Shown one piece after another: positions 28,819-37,639 of a stretch of DNA of 64,000 bases. The stretch is taken from positions 1 to 64,000 of the forward strand of contig CALZIK010000122.1 in NCBI GenBank assembly GCA_945787635.1. Reading direction: 5' to 3'. A program made the position numbers and the translations under genes. This DNA comes from Thermoanaerobaculia bacterium. GTDB lineage: Bacteria > Acidobacteriota > Thermoanaerobaculia > Multivoradales > JAHEKO01. Under the pieces are notes generated by a model that saw only the letters and a list, made by a program, of their open reading frames with translations, did no database searches and was not told the DNA's origin. Numbering within the stretch: position 1 is the first letter of the stretch; the number at the start of each line of letters is the position of its first letter.

Positions 28819-29667
28819 TCAATACTCGTAGAAGCCCCTGCCGCTCTTCCTGCCAAACCGGCCGGCCATGACCATCTTCTTGAGCAGCGGCGGGGGCGCG
28901 AAACGGGTCTCGCGGTATTCCTCGAACATGATGTTGGCGATGTAATAGGTCGTGTCGAGACCGACGAAATCGAGCAGCCGAAACGGACCCATCGGATAGG
29001 CGCACCCGAGCTGCATCGACTTGTCGATGTCCTCGACCGAGCCGACCCCGTTTTCAAAGGCGCGAATCGCGTCGAGCAGGTACGGCACCAGCAGGCGGTT
29101 GACGATGAACCCCGAATTGTCCCGCGCGGCAACCGGCTCTTTGCCGATCGCCCGCACGAAGTCGAACGCCGCGGCCACCGCTTCGTCCGAGCTCATCAGG
29201 GTCCGTACCACCTCGACGAGCTTCATTACCGGCACCGGATTGAAGAAATGCAGACCCAGGAACCGGTCGGTCCGCCCGGTGGACATCGCCAGCTCGGTGA
29301 TCGTGAGCGACGAGGTATTGCTGGCGAACAACGCCTCTTTCTTGACGATCTTGTCGAGGGCAGCGTAGGTGCGGCACTTCTCCTCCACGTTTTCGACAAT
29401 CGCTTCGATGATCAAGTCGCAATCCGCCAGATCCTCGTCGCTGATGGTTCCGTGGAGCCTGCCGGTCGCCGCCTCTCGATCTTCGGCGGTCAGCTTGCCC
29501 TTCTCCACGGCACGAGCCAACGACTTCTCGAGCCTACCCATGCCCTTCTCGAGGAACTCGGCGTTGACCTCCCGCACGGTCGTGTCGATTCCCGCCTTGG
29601 CGCACACCTCCGCGATCCCGGAGCCCATCAAGCCGCAACCCAAGACACCTACTCTCTGGATTCCCAT
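28819..29667 (-). CDS. 3-hydroxybutyryl-CoA dehydrogenase
   Basis: A 282-residue NAD(P)-dependent 3-hydroxyacyl-CoA dehydrogenase of the short, stand-alone type (Hbd/PaaH/FadB2). The dinucleotide-binding GCGLMGSG is at about residues 9-16, and the catalytic histidine is in FLGLHFFNPVPVM. The C-terminal domain ends in GRKSGRGFYEY, the usual end of the family. The reaction interconverts acetoacetyl-CoA and 3-hydroxybutyryl-CoA, in beta-oxidation or butyrate-type pathways; no other enzyme of the path is nearby. The ATG at 29667 has GAGGGAG upstream. Confidence 0.94.
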   Translation of the reverse strand: MGIQRVGVLGCGLMGSGIAEVCAKAGIDTTVREVNAEFLEKGMGRLEKSLARAVEKGKLTAEDREAATGRLHGTISDEDLADCDLIIEAIVENVEEKCRTYAALDKIVKKEALFASNTSSLTITELAMSTGRTDRFLGLHFFNPVPVMKLVEVVRTLMSSDEAVAAAFDFVRAIGKEPVAARDNSGFIVNRLLVPYLLDAIRAFENGVGSVEDIDKSMQLGCAYPMGPFRLLDFVGLDTTYYIANIMFEEYRETRFAPPPLLKKMVMAGRFGRKSGRGFYEY

Positions 29668-29707
29668 GTCGATCTCCCTCTGAGGCCTCAAGCCTCGGTC
29701 AATCCAT

Positions 29708-30121
29708 TCACTCGGTTTCCACGATCTGCCGGCCGCCGACGCCGTCTTCGGTCAGCCGCAGGCACAGGGCTCGCGGGACGACGAAGGGCAGTCTATCGGC
29801 CCACTCAACCACCTTCACGCCCGGTCCCGCAAGAGTCTCTTCGAGACCCAATCCCTGGATCTGCTCGGGCTCGATGCGGTAGAGATCGGCATGCACGAAG
29901 CGCGAGCCCGCCCGCGCGTATTCATGGATGATCGTGTAGGTCGGCGATTGGATCTCGGATCGGTCGAACCCGAAAGCGCTAGCTACACCCTGCGTGAGCA
30001 CGGTCTTGCCGCTCCCGAGGGCTCCGATGAGCAGCAGCGCACCGTCCGGAGCCAACTCGGCGGCGAGGGCCTTGCCCAACTCGCGCGTGTCCTCCTCGGA
30101 GGCCGATCGCCAGGACCTCAT
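29708..30121 (-). CDS. tsaE: tRNA threonylcarbamoyladenosine biosynthesis ATPase TsaE
   Basis: TsaE is the ATPase that drives the TsaB-TsaD complex in t6A synthesis. The P-loop is GALGSGKT (about 31-38), followed by SPTYTIIHEY and HADLYRIE, the hallmark motifs. Length (137 aa) is typical. Its ATG overlaps the nnrDE stop (ATGA). tsaE next to the nicotinamide-hydrate repair gene is a common bacterial arrangement. Confidence 0.95.
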   Translation of the reverse strand: MRSWRSASEEDTRELGKALAAELAPDGALLLIGALGSGKTVLTQGVASAFGFDRSEIQSPTYTIIHEYARAGSRFVHADLYRIEPEQIQGLGLEETLAGPGVKVVEWADRLPFVVPRALCLRLTEDGVGGRQIVETE

Positions 30122-31737
30122 TCCGGCGCCCGAGTCTCGCCGGGCTCTTCCGCCTCGCGGCCCTTGCACGCGCCCGCGAACGGACGCCTACCCGACACGA
30201 TCTCGAACGCCGCCGGCACGCGGCCGAGCAGATCGCCGGCCGAAAGCGAGACCTCGCCCACGTCTCCGGCGGCCAGGTCGCCGGCAAGACCGTGCACGAA
30301 GGTACCCAGCTGAGCGGCGGCGATCGGGTCGAGGCCTTGACCGAGCAGCGCTCCGATCATCCCGGTCAGCACGTCGCCAGATCCTCCAGTGGCCATTCCG
30401 GGATTGCCGGTCGGATTGACGAAGACGCCTTCCCCGGGAGCCGCGATGACCGACAGATGCCCCTTGAGCACGACCACCGACCCGGAGCGCTCGGCGGCCG
30501 CCCGGACCGATCCCAAGCGGTCCGCGGTGACCTCTCCGGTCTCGACTCCGAGCAAGCGGCCCAACTCGCCCGGGTGCGGCGTCAGCACCGCCGGAGCCTT
30601 GCGCGCGGCGAGCAGCTCCAGGCGTCCGGCGAACGCGTTGAGGCCATCCGCGTCGAGCGCCAGGGGCGCTCCCGACTCCAGCACGAACCGGCGGATCGTC
30701 TCGCCGGTGGCCTCGGCCGTGCCGAGGCCGGGACCGAGAGCGACCGCACTCTTTTCGGTCGCAGCCGCACGCAGGGCCGCCAGAGCCGGATCTCCGAGAC
30801 CGCTCGACGTGACCGGCAGGCCGACGCTCATGCTCTCGATCGAGGCCGCCGCGAAGGTCGGCAGAACATCCTCGGGCACCGCCGCGGTCACCAGCCCCGC
30901 ACCCGCCCGGATCGCCGCCTGAGTCGCAAGGACCGCCGCGCCGGACTTGCCCGCCGAACCGGCGACCACCAGCAGGTGACCGAAGTCGCCCTTATGGGCG
31001 TCGACCTGCCGGGGACCCAGCAACGCGGCCACATGGGCCGGCTCGAGAAGAAAAAGGTCGCCCTCCGCTCGCTCGACCAGCTGATCGGGAATGCCCAGGT
31101 CCGAGACCACGACCTCTCCGGCCGAGCTGGCGGCGGGCATAAAGATGTGCGCGATCTTCGGGGCCGCAAAGGTAACCGTCACCTCGGCCTCGATATGAGG
31201 ACCCAGGATCTCGGCATGGTCGCCGCCGAGCCCGCTCGGCAGATCGACTGCGATGATGGGAGCGGGCAGCTCGTTGATTGCCGCCACCAACTCGGCGAAA
31301 CGACCCTCGAGAGGCCTCGACAATCCGGTGCCGAAGAGCGCGTCGATCACCAGGTCCGCTTGCGCCGCGCGTTCGAGCGCGACCGTGAGCTCCCCTGTCT
31401 GGTCGAGATCCTCCAGCTCCAGACCCAGACCCTGCATCTTGCGGGCGATCTCGAACTGGACGGCGGCGTCTCCCGTATACCCTCGTCCCTCGGTCAGCAC
31501 CAGCGCCCAAGTGCGCAGCCCCCGTACCGCCAGGTGGCGGGCGATGGCCAGACCGTCTCCGCCGTTGTTTCCCGGCCCGCAGAAGACCGCCGCCGATTCG
31601 GCGCTCGGAACTCGAGCCAGCGCCGCTTCGACGACGCCCAGAGCGGCGTTCTCCATGAGCACGACGCCGGGAACGCCCAGCTCCTCGACCGCGGCCCGAT
31701 CGACGCTGCGCATGGCGGCGGTGCTGAGAATCTTCAA
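30118..31737 (-). CDS. nnrD: Bifunctional NAD(P)H-hydrate epimerase / ADP-dependent dehydratase
   Basis: This fused repair enzyme (539 aa) converts damaged NAD(P)H hydrates back to NAD(P)H. Residues 1-about 215 are the epimerase (YjeF_N) with AAVFCGPGNNGGDGLAIARH; the rest is the ribokinase-like dehydratase with GAGLVTAAVPE, LTPHPGELGRLLG and GNPGMATGGSGDVLTGMI. The start is TTG 31737, overlapping the stop of the DUF2064 gene (TTGA); the frame extends upstream but there it is inside that other gene. Confidence 0.95.
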   Translation of the reverse strand: MKILSTAAMRSVDRAAVEELGVPGVVLMENAALGVVEAALARVPSAESAAVFCGPGNNGGDGLAIARHLAVRGLRTWALVLTEGRGYTGDAAVQFEIARKMQGLGLELEDLDQTGELTVALERAAQADLVIDALFGTGLSRPLEGRFAELVAAINELPAPIIAVDLPSGLGGDHAEILGPHIEAEVTVTFAAPKIAHIFMPAASSAGEVVVSDLGIPDQLVERAEGDLFLLEPAHVAALLGPRQVDAHKGDFGHLLVVAGSAGKSGAAVLATQAAIRAGAGLVTAAVPEDVLPTFAAASIESMSVGLPVTSSGLGDPALAALRAAATEKSAVALGPGLGTAEATGETIRRFVLESGAPLALDADGLNAFAGRLELLAARKAPAVLTPHPGELGRLLGVETGEVTADRLGSVRAAAERSGSVVVLKGHLSVIAAPGEGVFVNPTGNPGMATGGSGDVLTGMIGALLGQGLDPIAAAQLGTFVHGLAGDLAAGDVGEVSLSAGDLLGRVPAAFEIVSGRRPFAGACKGREAEEPGETRAPE

Positions 31738-32447
31738 GCCGTCACCTCGCCCGCGAAGAGACCCCACTCGCGCAGCAGCCGTTCGGTCCGCGGGCAGGCG
31801 ACGGTTTCCTGGCCGCCGGGCGCGGCCGAGAGCCGCCGAGCCAGGCTCTCGAGGTCCGTGGGTGTGTCGACGTCCGAGCCAGGCTCCAAAAGCTCCACTC
31901 GCAGGCCCAGGGAGCGGCACCGGTCGAGCGTCTCGTCCAGAACCGTCGGCGTGCTCCAGGCAATTCCATCGAAGATCTCGCGCCGGAGCCCATTGGCGGT
32001 CGCGCCGAGAAAATAGTAGCCGCCGTCAAGCGCCGGTCCGAGGACCACGTCGGTGTCGGCGCCCAAACGCGAGAAGCCCTGCTCCACGATGCCCAGCGGC
32101 AGCTCCGGATGGTCCGAGCCCACCGCAGCGGCCAGCTCATGGGTCTCGAGCGCCTCGGACAGGCCGTGCCAGAGTCGCTCCCCAAGGTCCGCGCCGCGCT
32201 GGCGGACCGCGGCAAGCCCGGAATCGGGTGGCGCTTCGCCCGGGTCCACGGCCCAGGCCAACACCAGATCGAAATCGCCCGGCGACAGCCGGGCGGTCAG
32301 GTCGCCGAGGAACGCCTGGTGAAGGCGAGCGGCCTGCGCGGCGGTGAGCCCGCCGGATTCAACGTCTCCCGGTCCGCCGATCAAACGGGTCTTTACCCGT
32401 CCCGGTCGCGCCGGTTTGGTGAACAGCAGCAGACAGGCATCGCTCAT
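31734..32447 (-). CDS. DUF2064 / TIGR04282-type glycosyltransferase-like protein
   Basis: The 237-residue protein has the nucleotidyl-sugar-transferase-like fold of the DUF2064 family: LLLFTKPARPGRVKTRL at the N-terminus, AVGSDHPELP, and VLGPALDGGYYFLG. Some members sit in arsenosugar gene clusters, but there is no arsenic gene here and that function should not be assumed. It is first in the operon leading to nnrDE and tsaE. Confidence 0.88.
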   Translation of the reverse strand: MSDACLLLFTKPARPGRVKTRLIGGPGDVESGGLTAAQAARLHQAFLGDLTARLSPGDFDLVLAWAVDPGEAPPDSGLAAVRQRGADLGERLWHGLSEALETHELAAAVGSDHPELPLGIVEQGFSRLGADTDVVLGPALDGGYYFLGATANGLRREIFDGIAWSTPTVLDETLDRCRSLGLRVELLEPGSDVDTPTDLESLARRLSAAPGGQETVACPRTERLLREWGLFAGEVTA

Positions 32448-32525
32448 ACCTTTATTCTAGCGGTGCCGACGGCCACCCGGTGGCCGAAGAGGACAATGGA
32501 CGCGCCGGCGCTAGAATCGATTTGG

Positions 32526-33299
32526 ATGACTCGGCCGATCATCACCCTGCTGACCGACTTCGGATCCTCGGACTACTACGTCAGCGCGCTCAAAGGCACC
32601 TTGCTGCGTCTGGCGCCGGAAGCGCGGCTGGTCGACGTCACCCACGAGGCGACCCCCGGTGATGTCGACGAGGGGGCCTTCCTGCTGGGTGCGTCCCACC
32701 ACCACTTCCCCACCGGAACCGTCCACCTGGCGGTCATCGACCCGGGCGTCGGCGGTCACCGCAGAATCCTGGCGGCGCGCACCGAAAGCGCCTTCTTCGT
32801 CGCTCCCGACAACGGGCTTCTCACCTACGTGCTCGACAGCTCCGAAGTCCGAAGCGTCGAGGCCAGCGATCTTTTCCTGGACGCCCCCGGCGAGACCTTC
32901 CACGGGCGCGACCGATTCGCGCCGGTTGCCGCCTACCTGGCTCAAGGCCGCCCGTTCGCGGATCTGGGCCGCCTGGCCGGCAGCCCGCTGCAACTCGATT
33001 ACGCGCCGCCCAGGCGGGGCGACGGCTATCTGGAGGGACGGATCGTCCATATAGATCGATTCGGCAACCTCGTAACCGACATCCCCAGCCGATGGTTCCC
33101 GGCCGGGGCCGAGTTCGACTGCCGCTTGGGAGAGCTGCGGATTCGCCGCTGGGCCACGCACTACGCCGAGCTGGCGCCCGGTGAGGCCGCGCTCATCCCC
33201 GGCTCGCTCGGCACGCTCGAGGTCTCGCTGAACCGCGAACGGGCCGCCGACAAGTCAGGAATCCAAAGGAGGAAACCTATTCGTATCATTTTTCGTTAG
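32526..33299 (+). CDS. SAM hydroxide adenosyltransferase (DUF62)
   Basis: A 257-residue protein of the family that hydrolyses S-adenosylmethionine to adenosine and methionine, related to fluorinase and chlorinase. Signature motifs are ITLLTDFGSSDYYV, VIDPGVGG, VAPDNGLLTYV and HIDRFGNLVTDI. The conserved Asp-Arg-His set of the hydrolases appears to be present as Asp in LLTDFG, Arg in GRDRFAPVA and His in TVHLAVIDPG. The ATG at 32526 is the family start. A long upstream extension of the frame overlaps the antisense of DUF2064 and is rejected. Confidence 0.92.
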   Translation: MTRPIITLLTDFGSSDYYVSALKGTLLRLAPEARLVDVTHEATPGDVDEGAFLLGASHHHFPTGTVHLAVIDPGVGGHRRILAARTESAFFVAPDNGLLTYVLDSSEVRSVEASDLFLDAPGETFHGRDRFAPVAAYLAQGRPFADLGRLAGSPLQLDYAPPRRGDGYLEGRIVHIDRFGNLVTDIPSRWFPAGAEFDCRLGELRIRRWATHYAELAPGEAALIPGSLGTLEVSLNRERAADKSGIQRRKPIRIIFR

Positions 33300-33345
33300 A
33301 ATGTCTGAGGATTGTGGTGCCGCTAGACGCGGCGAGGAGGTCGGC

Positions 33346-33543
33346 ATGACGAAGTGGGAATACAAGATCATCAACATACGGAGCGAGAATTACAGGCTGG
33401 ACCCCAACGCGGCGCCTCAGCTCAACGTCCTGGGGGAGGACGGCTGGGAGCTCATCTCGATCACGTCGGTGAACTTCAAGAGCGGCGCCACCGACAACAT
33501 CGCGATGGTCTTCAAGCGGCCCGCCATGGCCGACAACGGCTAA
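33346..33543 (+). CDS. DUF4177-type small protein
   Basis: A 65-residue protein with the DUF4177 pattern: TKWEYKIINI at the start and LNVLGEDGWELISI in the middle, then a strand AMVFKRP. Function unknown. The start at 33346 is supported by GAGGAGG at 33334-33340; the ATG at 33301 would add 15 unlikely residues. Confidence 0.85.
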   Translation: MTKWEYKIINIRSENYRLDPNAAPQLNVLGEDGWELISITSVNFKSGATDNIAMVFKRPAMADNG

Positions 33544-33589
33544 ACCAGTCTCCAGGCCGCGCTCGGCGGAGCCGCCGGGAGGTTTCGCC

Positions 33590-34072
33590 CTACGAAGCCG
33601 TCGGGTCGCGTTCGTCGTCGGTACTCGGCGGCAGCGAGTCGTCGCTGCCGTGCCTCCCCTGCCTGGCTCGGCCGATCGGCCGGGCGGATGCCACCCGCTC
33701 CTCCCACCAGTCGCGATGCTCGTCCAGGCGCCGGCGAACGGTTCGGGTCGGGGGCTCGATCGAGCGCAGACGCTTGCGCGCAAGGCCGGCAAAGACCGCT
33801 CCCACCAGAACGAACAAGCCCAGCACAGCCAGGGCAGCACCCCAGCGCGGCAGCCAGAGAGCGCCGACCTCTAGCAGCACGTGGGCCAGCGCGCCGATGG
33901 CCCAGAACATCGCGAAGAGGCCGAAGAGAAGCAGCAGGAGAGACCGGACCAGTTCCCGCCCCGAGGTCCTGATCTCGCTCGAAACGACGCCATACTCGGC
34001 CCGGATGAGATCGATCCCGGCCTGCCCCAGCGGAGCGAGCAGGTTGGACCACCGCTTGCGCAGACGACTCAT
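33590..34072 (-). CDS. Phage-holin-family (DUF1469-type) membrane protein
   Basis: A 160-residue protein with a basic amphipathic N-terminus, two membrane helices (about 43-65 and 78-98) and a charged soluble tail. This is the pattern of the 'holin superfamily III' proteins, common chromosomal genes that are not evidence of phage. It overlaps the end of the VWFA gene by four bases (ATGA). Confidence 0.78.
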   Translation of the reverse strand: MSRLRKRWSNLLAPLGQAGIDLIRAEYGVVSSEIRTSGRELVRSLLLLLFGLFAMFWAIGALAHVLLEVGALWLPRWGAALAVLGLFVLVGAVFAGLARKRLRSIEPPTRTVRRRLDEHRDWWEERVASARPIGRARQGRHGSDDSLPPSTDDERDPTAS

Positions 34073-35775
34073 CCGCTGCCGACGTTGACCGTGCGGGAGA
34101 TGAACGACTCGATGGCACCGATCTCGTCCCGCACCCCGATCGCCAGACGGTGGCTGCCCCCGCGCATTTCCAGCGACACCGTGTAGACATAGGACTTTTC
34201 GCGCGCCGCTTCGATCTCGGCGGCGGGAATCCTGATCTCGAGAGGAACCTGCTGCAGATCCGAGGTCCGTCCCTCCTCGTCCATCGCCGAGAAGAAGACC
34301 TTGATCCGACCCTGATGCATCTCCTCTCTCGGCACCAGGGCCAGTTCTCCAATCGGCACCATCACCGCGATCGGAACCGTGAAGTTGCCATTATCACCAG
34401 GGCTGCTCTCACCCACCCGAAGCGCCAGCGACATGGGGTTGCTTTCGAAACCGTACATCAGAGTCGACGTCGTCTTGTCCGCCATCCGGGAGGTCAGTGG
34501 CTGATCGCGGTAACCCTGGCGGTGGCGGATCTCGACCCCTTTGCGCTTGTCTTTCAAGCGCACCGAGATGTTGTGGTAGCGACCGTCGCCGAAGTGCGCG
34601 GGCTGGTAGCCCAGTGAGTAGTAGGTGTCGAAGTCGCGCGCGATCCTGGTCAGGCCCTTGTCCCAGCGGTTGGTGTTGATCAGCGCCCGGCCTCCGGTCT
34701 CCTCGGCCATGAACTGAATCGGAGACTGCATGTTGCTGATGTAGACAGAGTCGACGAAGCCGCTCAGCTGAGGCGTCGTCATTCCCCTCATGTCGGCGCT
34801 TGCGGAGGTCGCCACGCGCAAACCGGCCGCGTCGATGGTGTAGAAGCTCACCCGATTGGTGTTGGCCATCTGGGTCAGCCGTTCGATATCCCGATGGACG
34901 TTGAAGTCCTGCATGCGCGAAAACGCCGCAGTGTCTTGAAACTTCTGGCTCACGGCGTGAAACAGGTCCTCGCCCTGGATCATCTCGAGACCATCGCTAA
35001 CATAGAGAAGAGCCTTGCGGCCTTCCAGGCCTCCCAGAGAGCCAACGTATTCCTTCAACGCGCTCAAGGTGAAGCTCACATCGTTGTAGAGCGACTCGGC
35101 GTACTGGACCACCCGCCATTCGACGTCGGTACGGTTTTCGGCTTCGTCGATGTCGCGCAGCAGATCGCGCCGCTCCGAGTCCTTGTGCACGCCATGCCCG
35201 GTCATGTCCTCGAGCTCGAACAGGGCTCGCGCGATCACACCCACATCGTTGGTGAAAGGGTGCCGGATCTTGAGAGAGCGATCGTAGGACACCAGCATGA
35301 CCTGATCGCGCGGAGTGAGCTCCTGGTTGAGAAACGCTCGTAGGTCTCGAAAAACACGGTTGCGGTTGAACGGACGGATATTGAAGTTGTCGACATAGAC
35401 GCACAGGTAGAGCTTCTGCTCTTCCGGAATGACCGGCAGCTTGGATCGCTCGACGCCCGGGATCTGCTCTACAGGATCGGGTACGTCCACGGTGGTCGGG
35501 ATCTTCGGAATCCCCTTCTCCATCACGTAGAAGTTGGTGATCTCCACCGGGCGCTTGTCCTCGAGAATCTCGAAGTCGTCCTTGGTAAGACCCTCGACCG
35601 GCTCTCCCTGTTTGTCGGTGACGTAGACCTCGACGTTGACCAGGTTGACGTTCACGGTCTCGAAGAAGAAGTCGTCGCCCGAGTCCTCCTCCGGCAGCGG
35701 CATCGGCTGGGCCCCGGCGAGGCCTGTGGTCAAGAGCAGTAAGGCCACAAAAGACAAGAGTCCTGGCGTTCTCAT
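34069..35775 (-). CDS. VWFA-related Acidobacterial domain protein
   Basis: A 568-residue exported protein. The N-terminal signal peptide (LLSFVALLLLTTGLAGAQ) is followed by the family-defining beta region VNVEVYVTDKQGEPVEGLTKDDFEILED (given in parts: VNVEVYVTDKQG, then GLTKDDFEILED), and by a VWA-like domain starting LYLCVYVDNFNIRPFNRNR. The MIDAS is degenerate: Asp-X-Phe-X-Ile instead of Asp-X-Ser-X-Ser. Such proteins are strongly expanded in Acidobacteriota; function unknown, probably surface or periplasmic. I chose ATG 35775; a GTG nine bases upstream is possible. Confidence 0.88.
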   Translation of the reverse strand: MRTPGLLSFVALLLLTTGLAGAQPMPLPEEDSGDDFFFETVNVNLVNVEVYVTDKQGEPVEGLTKDDFEILEDKRPVEITNFYVMEKGIPKIPTTVDVPDPVEQIPGVERSKLPVIPEEQKLYLCVYVDNFNIRPFNRNRVFRDLRAFLNQELTPRDQVMLVSYDRSLKIRHPFTNDVGVIARALFELEDMTGHGVHKDSERRDLLRDIDEAENRTDVEWRVVQYAESLYNDVSFTLSALKEYVGSLGGLEGRKALLYVSDGLEMIQGEDLFHAVSQKFQDTAAFSRMQDFNVHRDIERLTQMANTNRVSFYTIDAAGLRVATSASADMRGMTTPQLSGFVDSVYISNMQSPIQFMAEETGGRALINTNRWDKGLTRIARDFDTYYSLGYQPAHFGDGRYHNISVRLKDKRKGVEIRHRQGYRDQPLTSRMADKTTSTLMYGFESNPMSLALRVGESSPGDNGNFTVPIAVMVPIGELALVPREEMHQGRIKVFFSAMDEEGRTSDLQQVPLEIRIPAAEIEAAREKSYVYTVSLEMRGGSHRLAIGVRDEIGAIESFISRTVNVGSG

Positions 35776-35856
35776 AGCTGGCACCTATCGTGGGGATTCG
35801 GGGATTCGCTTGCCGGCGGCGGGGATTTCCGGCCCGACCGCCATTCCGACCGGCAG

Positions 35857-37584
35857 CTACTTGGCGAGAGCCGCGATATCGAACCCGGTCGTAAAGATCC
35901 TACCACTGACCGGATCGTGAATCGCGACGACCGCCTGGTGATCGCGATTGCGCAAAAAGAGCTTGGTCTCATAGGTCCCCACCGCGTTTGCAGCGGGCAT
36001 CTCCGCAAAGCTCAGATTCAAGGGAATCACCGGTATCGGCGCCTGCTGCCCCTCCTCGTCCTGCACCGCGACTCGAAGCTCGAGACTCGCGCCGAAGCCG
36101 CCCGCGGACGGCAGGACGGTGACCTGGCTCAACGGCACCACAACCTTGATCGGCACCTCGATCCGATTCTTGCCGGCTTTCGACGTCTCGCCCACCTGAA
36201 CATCCAGACTGCCCGCGGCGGCGGCGTTGCCGAAGAGCAGGGTGCTCTCGACCGCCATCGAAACTTCGGTCGTCTGCGAGGAATCCAGAAAGCTGCCCCG
36301 CGCCCGAGCTACGAAGTCCGGGTTCTTCACGCGGACCTGAACGTCGTGGCTCCGGTCGTCGCCGGAGCGCACCGGCGAGAAGCCCAACCAGTAATACGAC
36401 TGGATGTCGTCGGAGACCGCGCGCAGAGCGCCAATGCGGCGGGAGTTGATCAGCGCCCGACCCCCGGTCTTCTTGGCAAGAAAGCTGAGGGTCGACTGCA
36501 CCTCCTGCTCGCGCAGCAGGCCCTGATTGAACACTTCGCCCGGCTGCGGGAGACCGGCGACGTCAGCGCCGACGAAGGTTCCTTCGAGACCCGGGAGATC
36601 GACGGGAAACAGAGTGTAGCCGAGGAGATTTGCGGTCTCCACCAAGCGGTTGTAGAGATTCGCACCGTAGGGGCCCTGCCGGTCGAACAGCACGCGGCTG
36701 ACGTCGCCGATCAGATAGTCGGCCGGCACGAAGGGCCATCCGCCCGAAAGCAGGATCATCACCTTGCGACCGGGCGGCTTCGCGAAGCTCCGCAATGTTG
36801 CAGAGGCGGCGGCGATCGAGCGATTCACCTGCTCAGTGATCAACTCAACGAAGGCCCGCTCCTGGGGCTCGAGCTGAGTATTGAACGGACTCGAACGCCC
36901 GGTGGCCGCGCCGTCGCCGAGAAGCAGCTCGAGCTCCTCGAAGGTGTCGAAATCGTACTGCTTGCGCTCGACGACTCGCTGAAGCCCGTAGGCCGGCCGG
37001 CTCATCGCGTCATTCAGCACCCGCTCCAGCGCCCGTTGCGACTGGCTCCAACTCGAGAGCATCTCGAGGTCGTCGCCGTTGTAGGCGACGATCGCCATAC
37101 GATCCTCGGGACGCAGGTAGGCCAGATCCTCCTTGAGCGAGCGAAGAACGGTGTTGCGGTCGGGCTTGAGACCGAAGAAATCGTCGATGAACACCAGATA
37201 GCTAACGCCCACCGGCTGGCCGGCCGCCACCGCGGGCGCGCCGGGAAGGGTCGCGCCCTCCGAGTCGAGCGCCACGCCGCCTCGGATCTCACTGAAGTAC
37301 TCGACCGGCACCCCTTCTCCATCCACGACCAGCTCGAAGTCGTCGGCACCGAGTCCGAGGATCGGCGTGCCCCGCTTGTCGGTCACGGTGACCTCGATAT
37401 TGATCACTCGAACGTCCAGCACTTCGGCGAAGATCCCCGGCAGGGCGGAAGGCGGCGGAGCCTGCGCCGACGGCCGATTCTCGACGGCAGCGGCCGAGCG
37501 ATCTTCCTGCCCCGCTCCAGGCACCGGCACGAGCAAGGAGGCAAGCAGAACGAAGACGAAGAGCGATCTGTAAGCGTTTGTCAT
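35857..37584 (-). CDS. Second VWFA-related Acidobacterial domain protein
   Basis: A 575-residue paralogue of the preceding protein, with the same plan: signal peptide (LFVFVLLASLLVPVPGAGQ), VINIEVTVTDKRGTPILGL and FELVVDGEGV, then a degenerate VWA domain beginning YLVFIDDFFGLKPDRNTVL, and the shared segment KTGGRALINSRR followed by a beta-rich tail. Identity to the neighbour is clear but low, so the duplication is old. The ATG at 37584 precedes the signal peptide; the upstream frame continues only as shadow of the next gene. Confidence 0.88.
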   Translation of the reverse strand: MTNAYRSLFVFVLLASLLVPVPGAGQEDRSAAAVENRPSAQAPPPSALPGIFAEVLDVRVINIEVTVTDKRGTPILGLGADDFELVVDGEGVPVEYFSEIRGGVALDSEGATLPGAPAVAAGQPVGVSYLVFIDDFFGLKPDRNTVLRSLKEDLAYLRPEDRMAIVAYNGDDLEMLSSWSQSQRALERVLNDAMSRPAYGLQRVVERKQYDFDTFEELELLLGDGAATGRSSPFNTQLEPQERAFVELITEQVNRSIAAASATLRSFAKPPGRKVMILLSGGWPFVPADYLIGDVSRVLFDRQGPYGANLYNRLVETANLLGYTLFPVDLPGLEGTFVGADVAGLPQPGEVFNQGLLREQEVQSTLSFLAKKTGGRALINSRRIGALRAVSDDIQSYYWLGFSPVRSGDDRSHDVQVRVKNPDFVARARGSFLDSSQTTEVSMAVESTLLFGNAAAAGSLDVQVGETSKAGKNRIEVPIKVVVPLSQVTVLPSAGGFGASLELRVAVQDEEGQQAPIPVIPLNLSFAEMPAANAVGTYETKLFLRNRDHQAVVAIHDPVSGRIFTTGFDIAALAK

Positions 37585-37639
37585 GGAGCTTGAAAGTAGC
37601 AATTCGCGTGCCTGGGCAGGGAGCTGCCTTCCTCGTAAC

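Noticed and set aside
31734-32447. Arsenosugar biosynthesis
   Set aside because: The DUF2064 protein is only a family match; no arsM, arsS or similar gene is nearby.
33590-34072. Prophage because of a holin-family protein
   Set aside because: This family is common in chromosomes, and no other phage gene is near.
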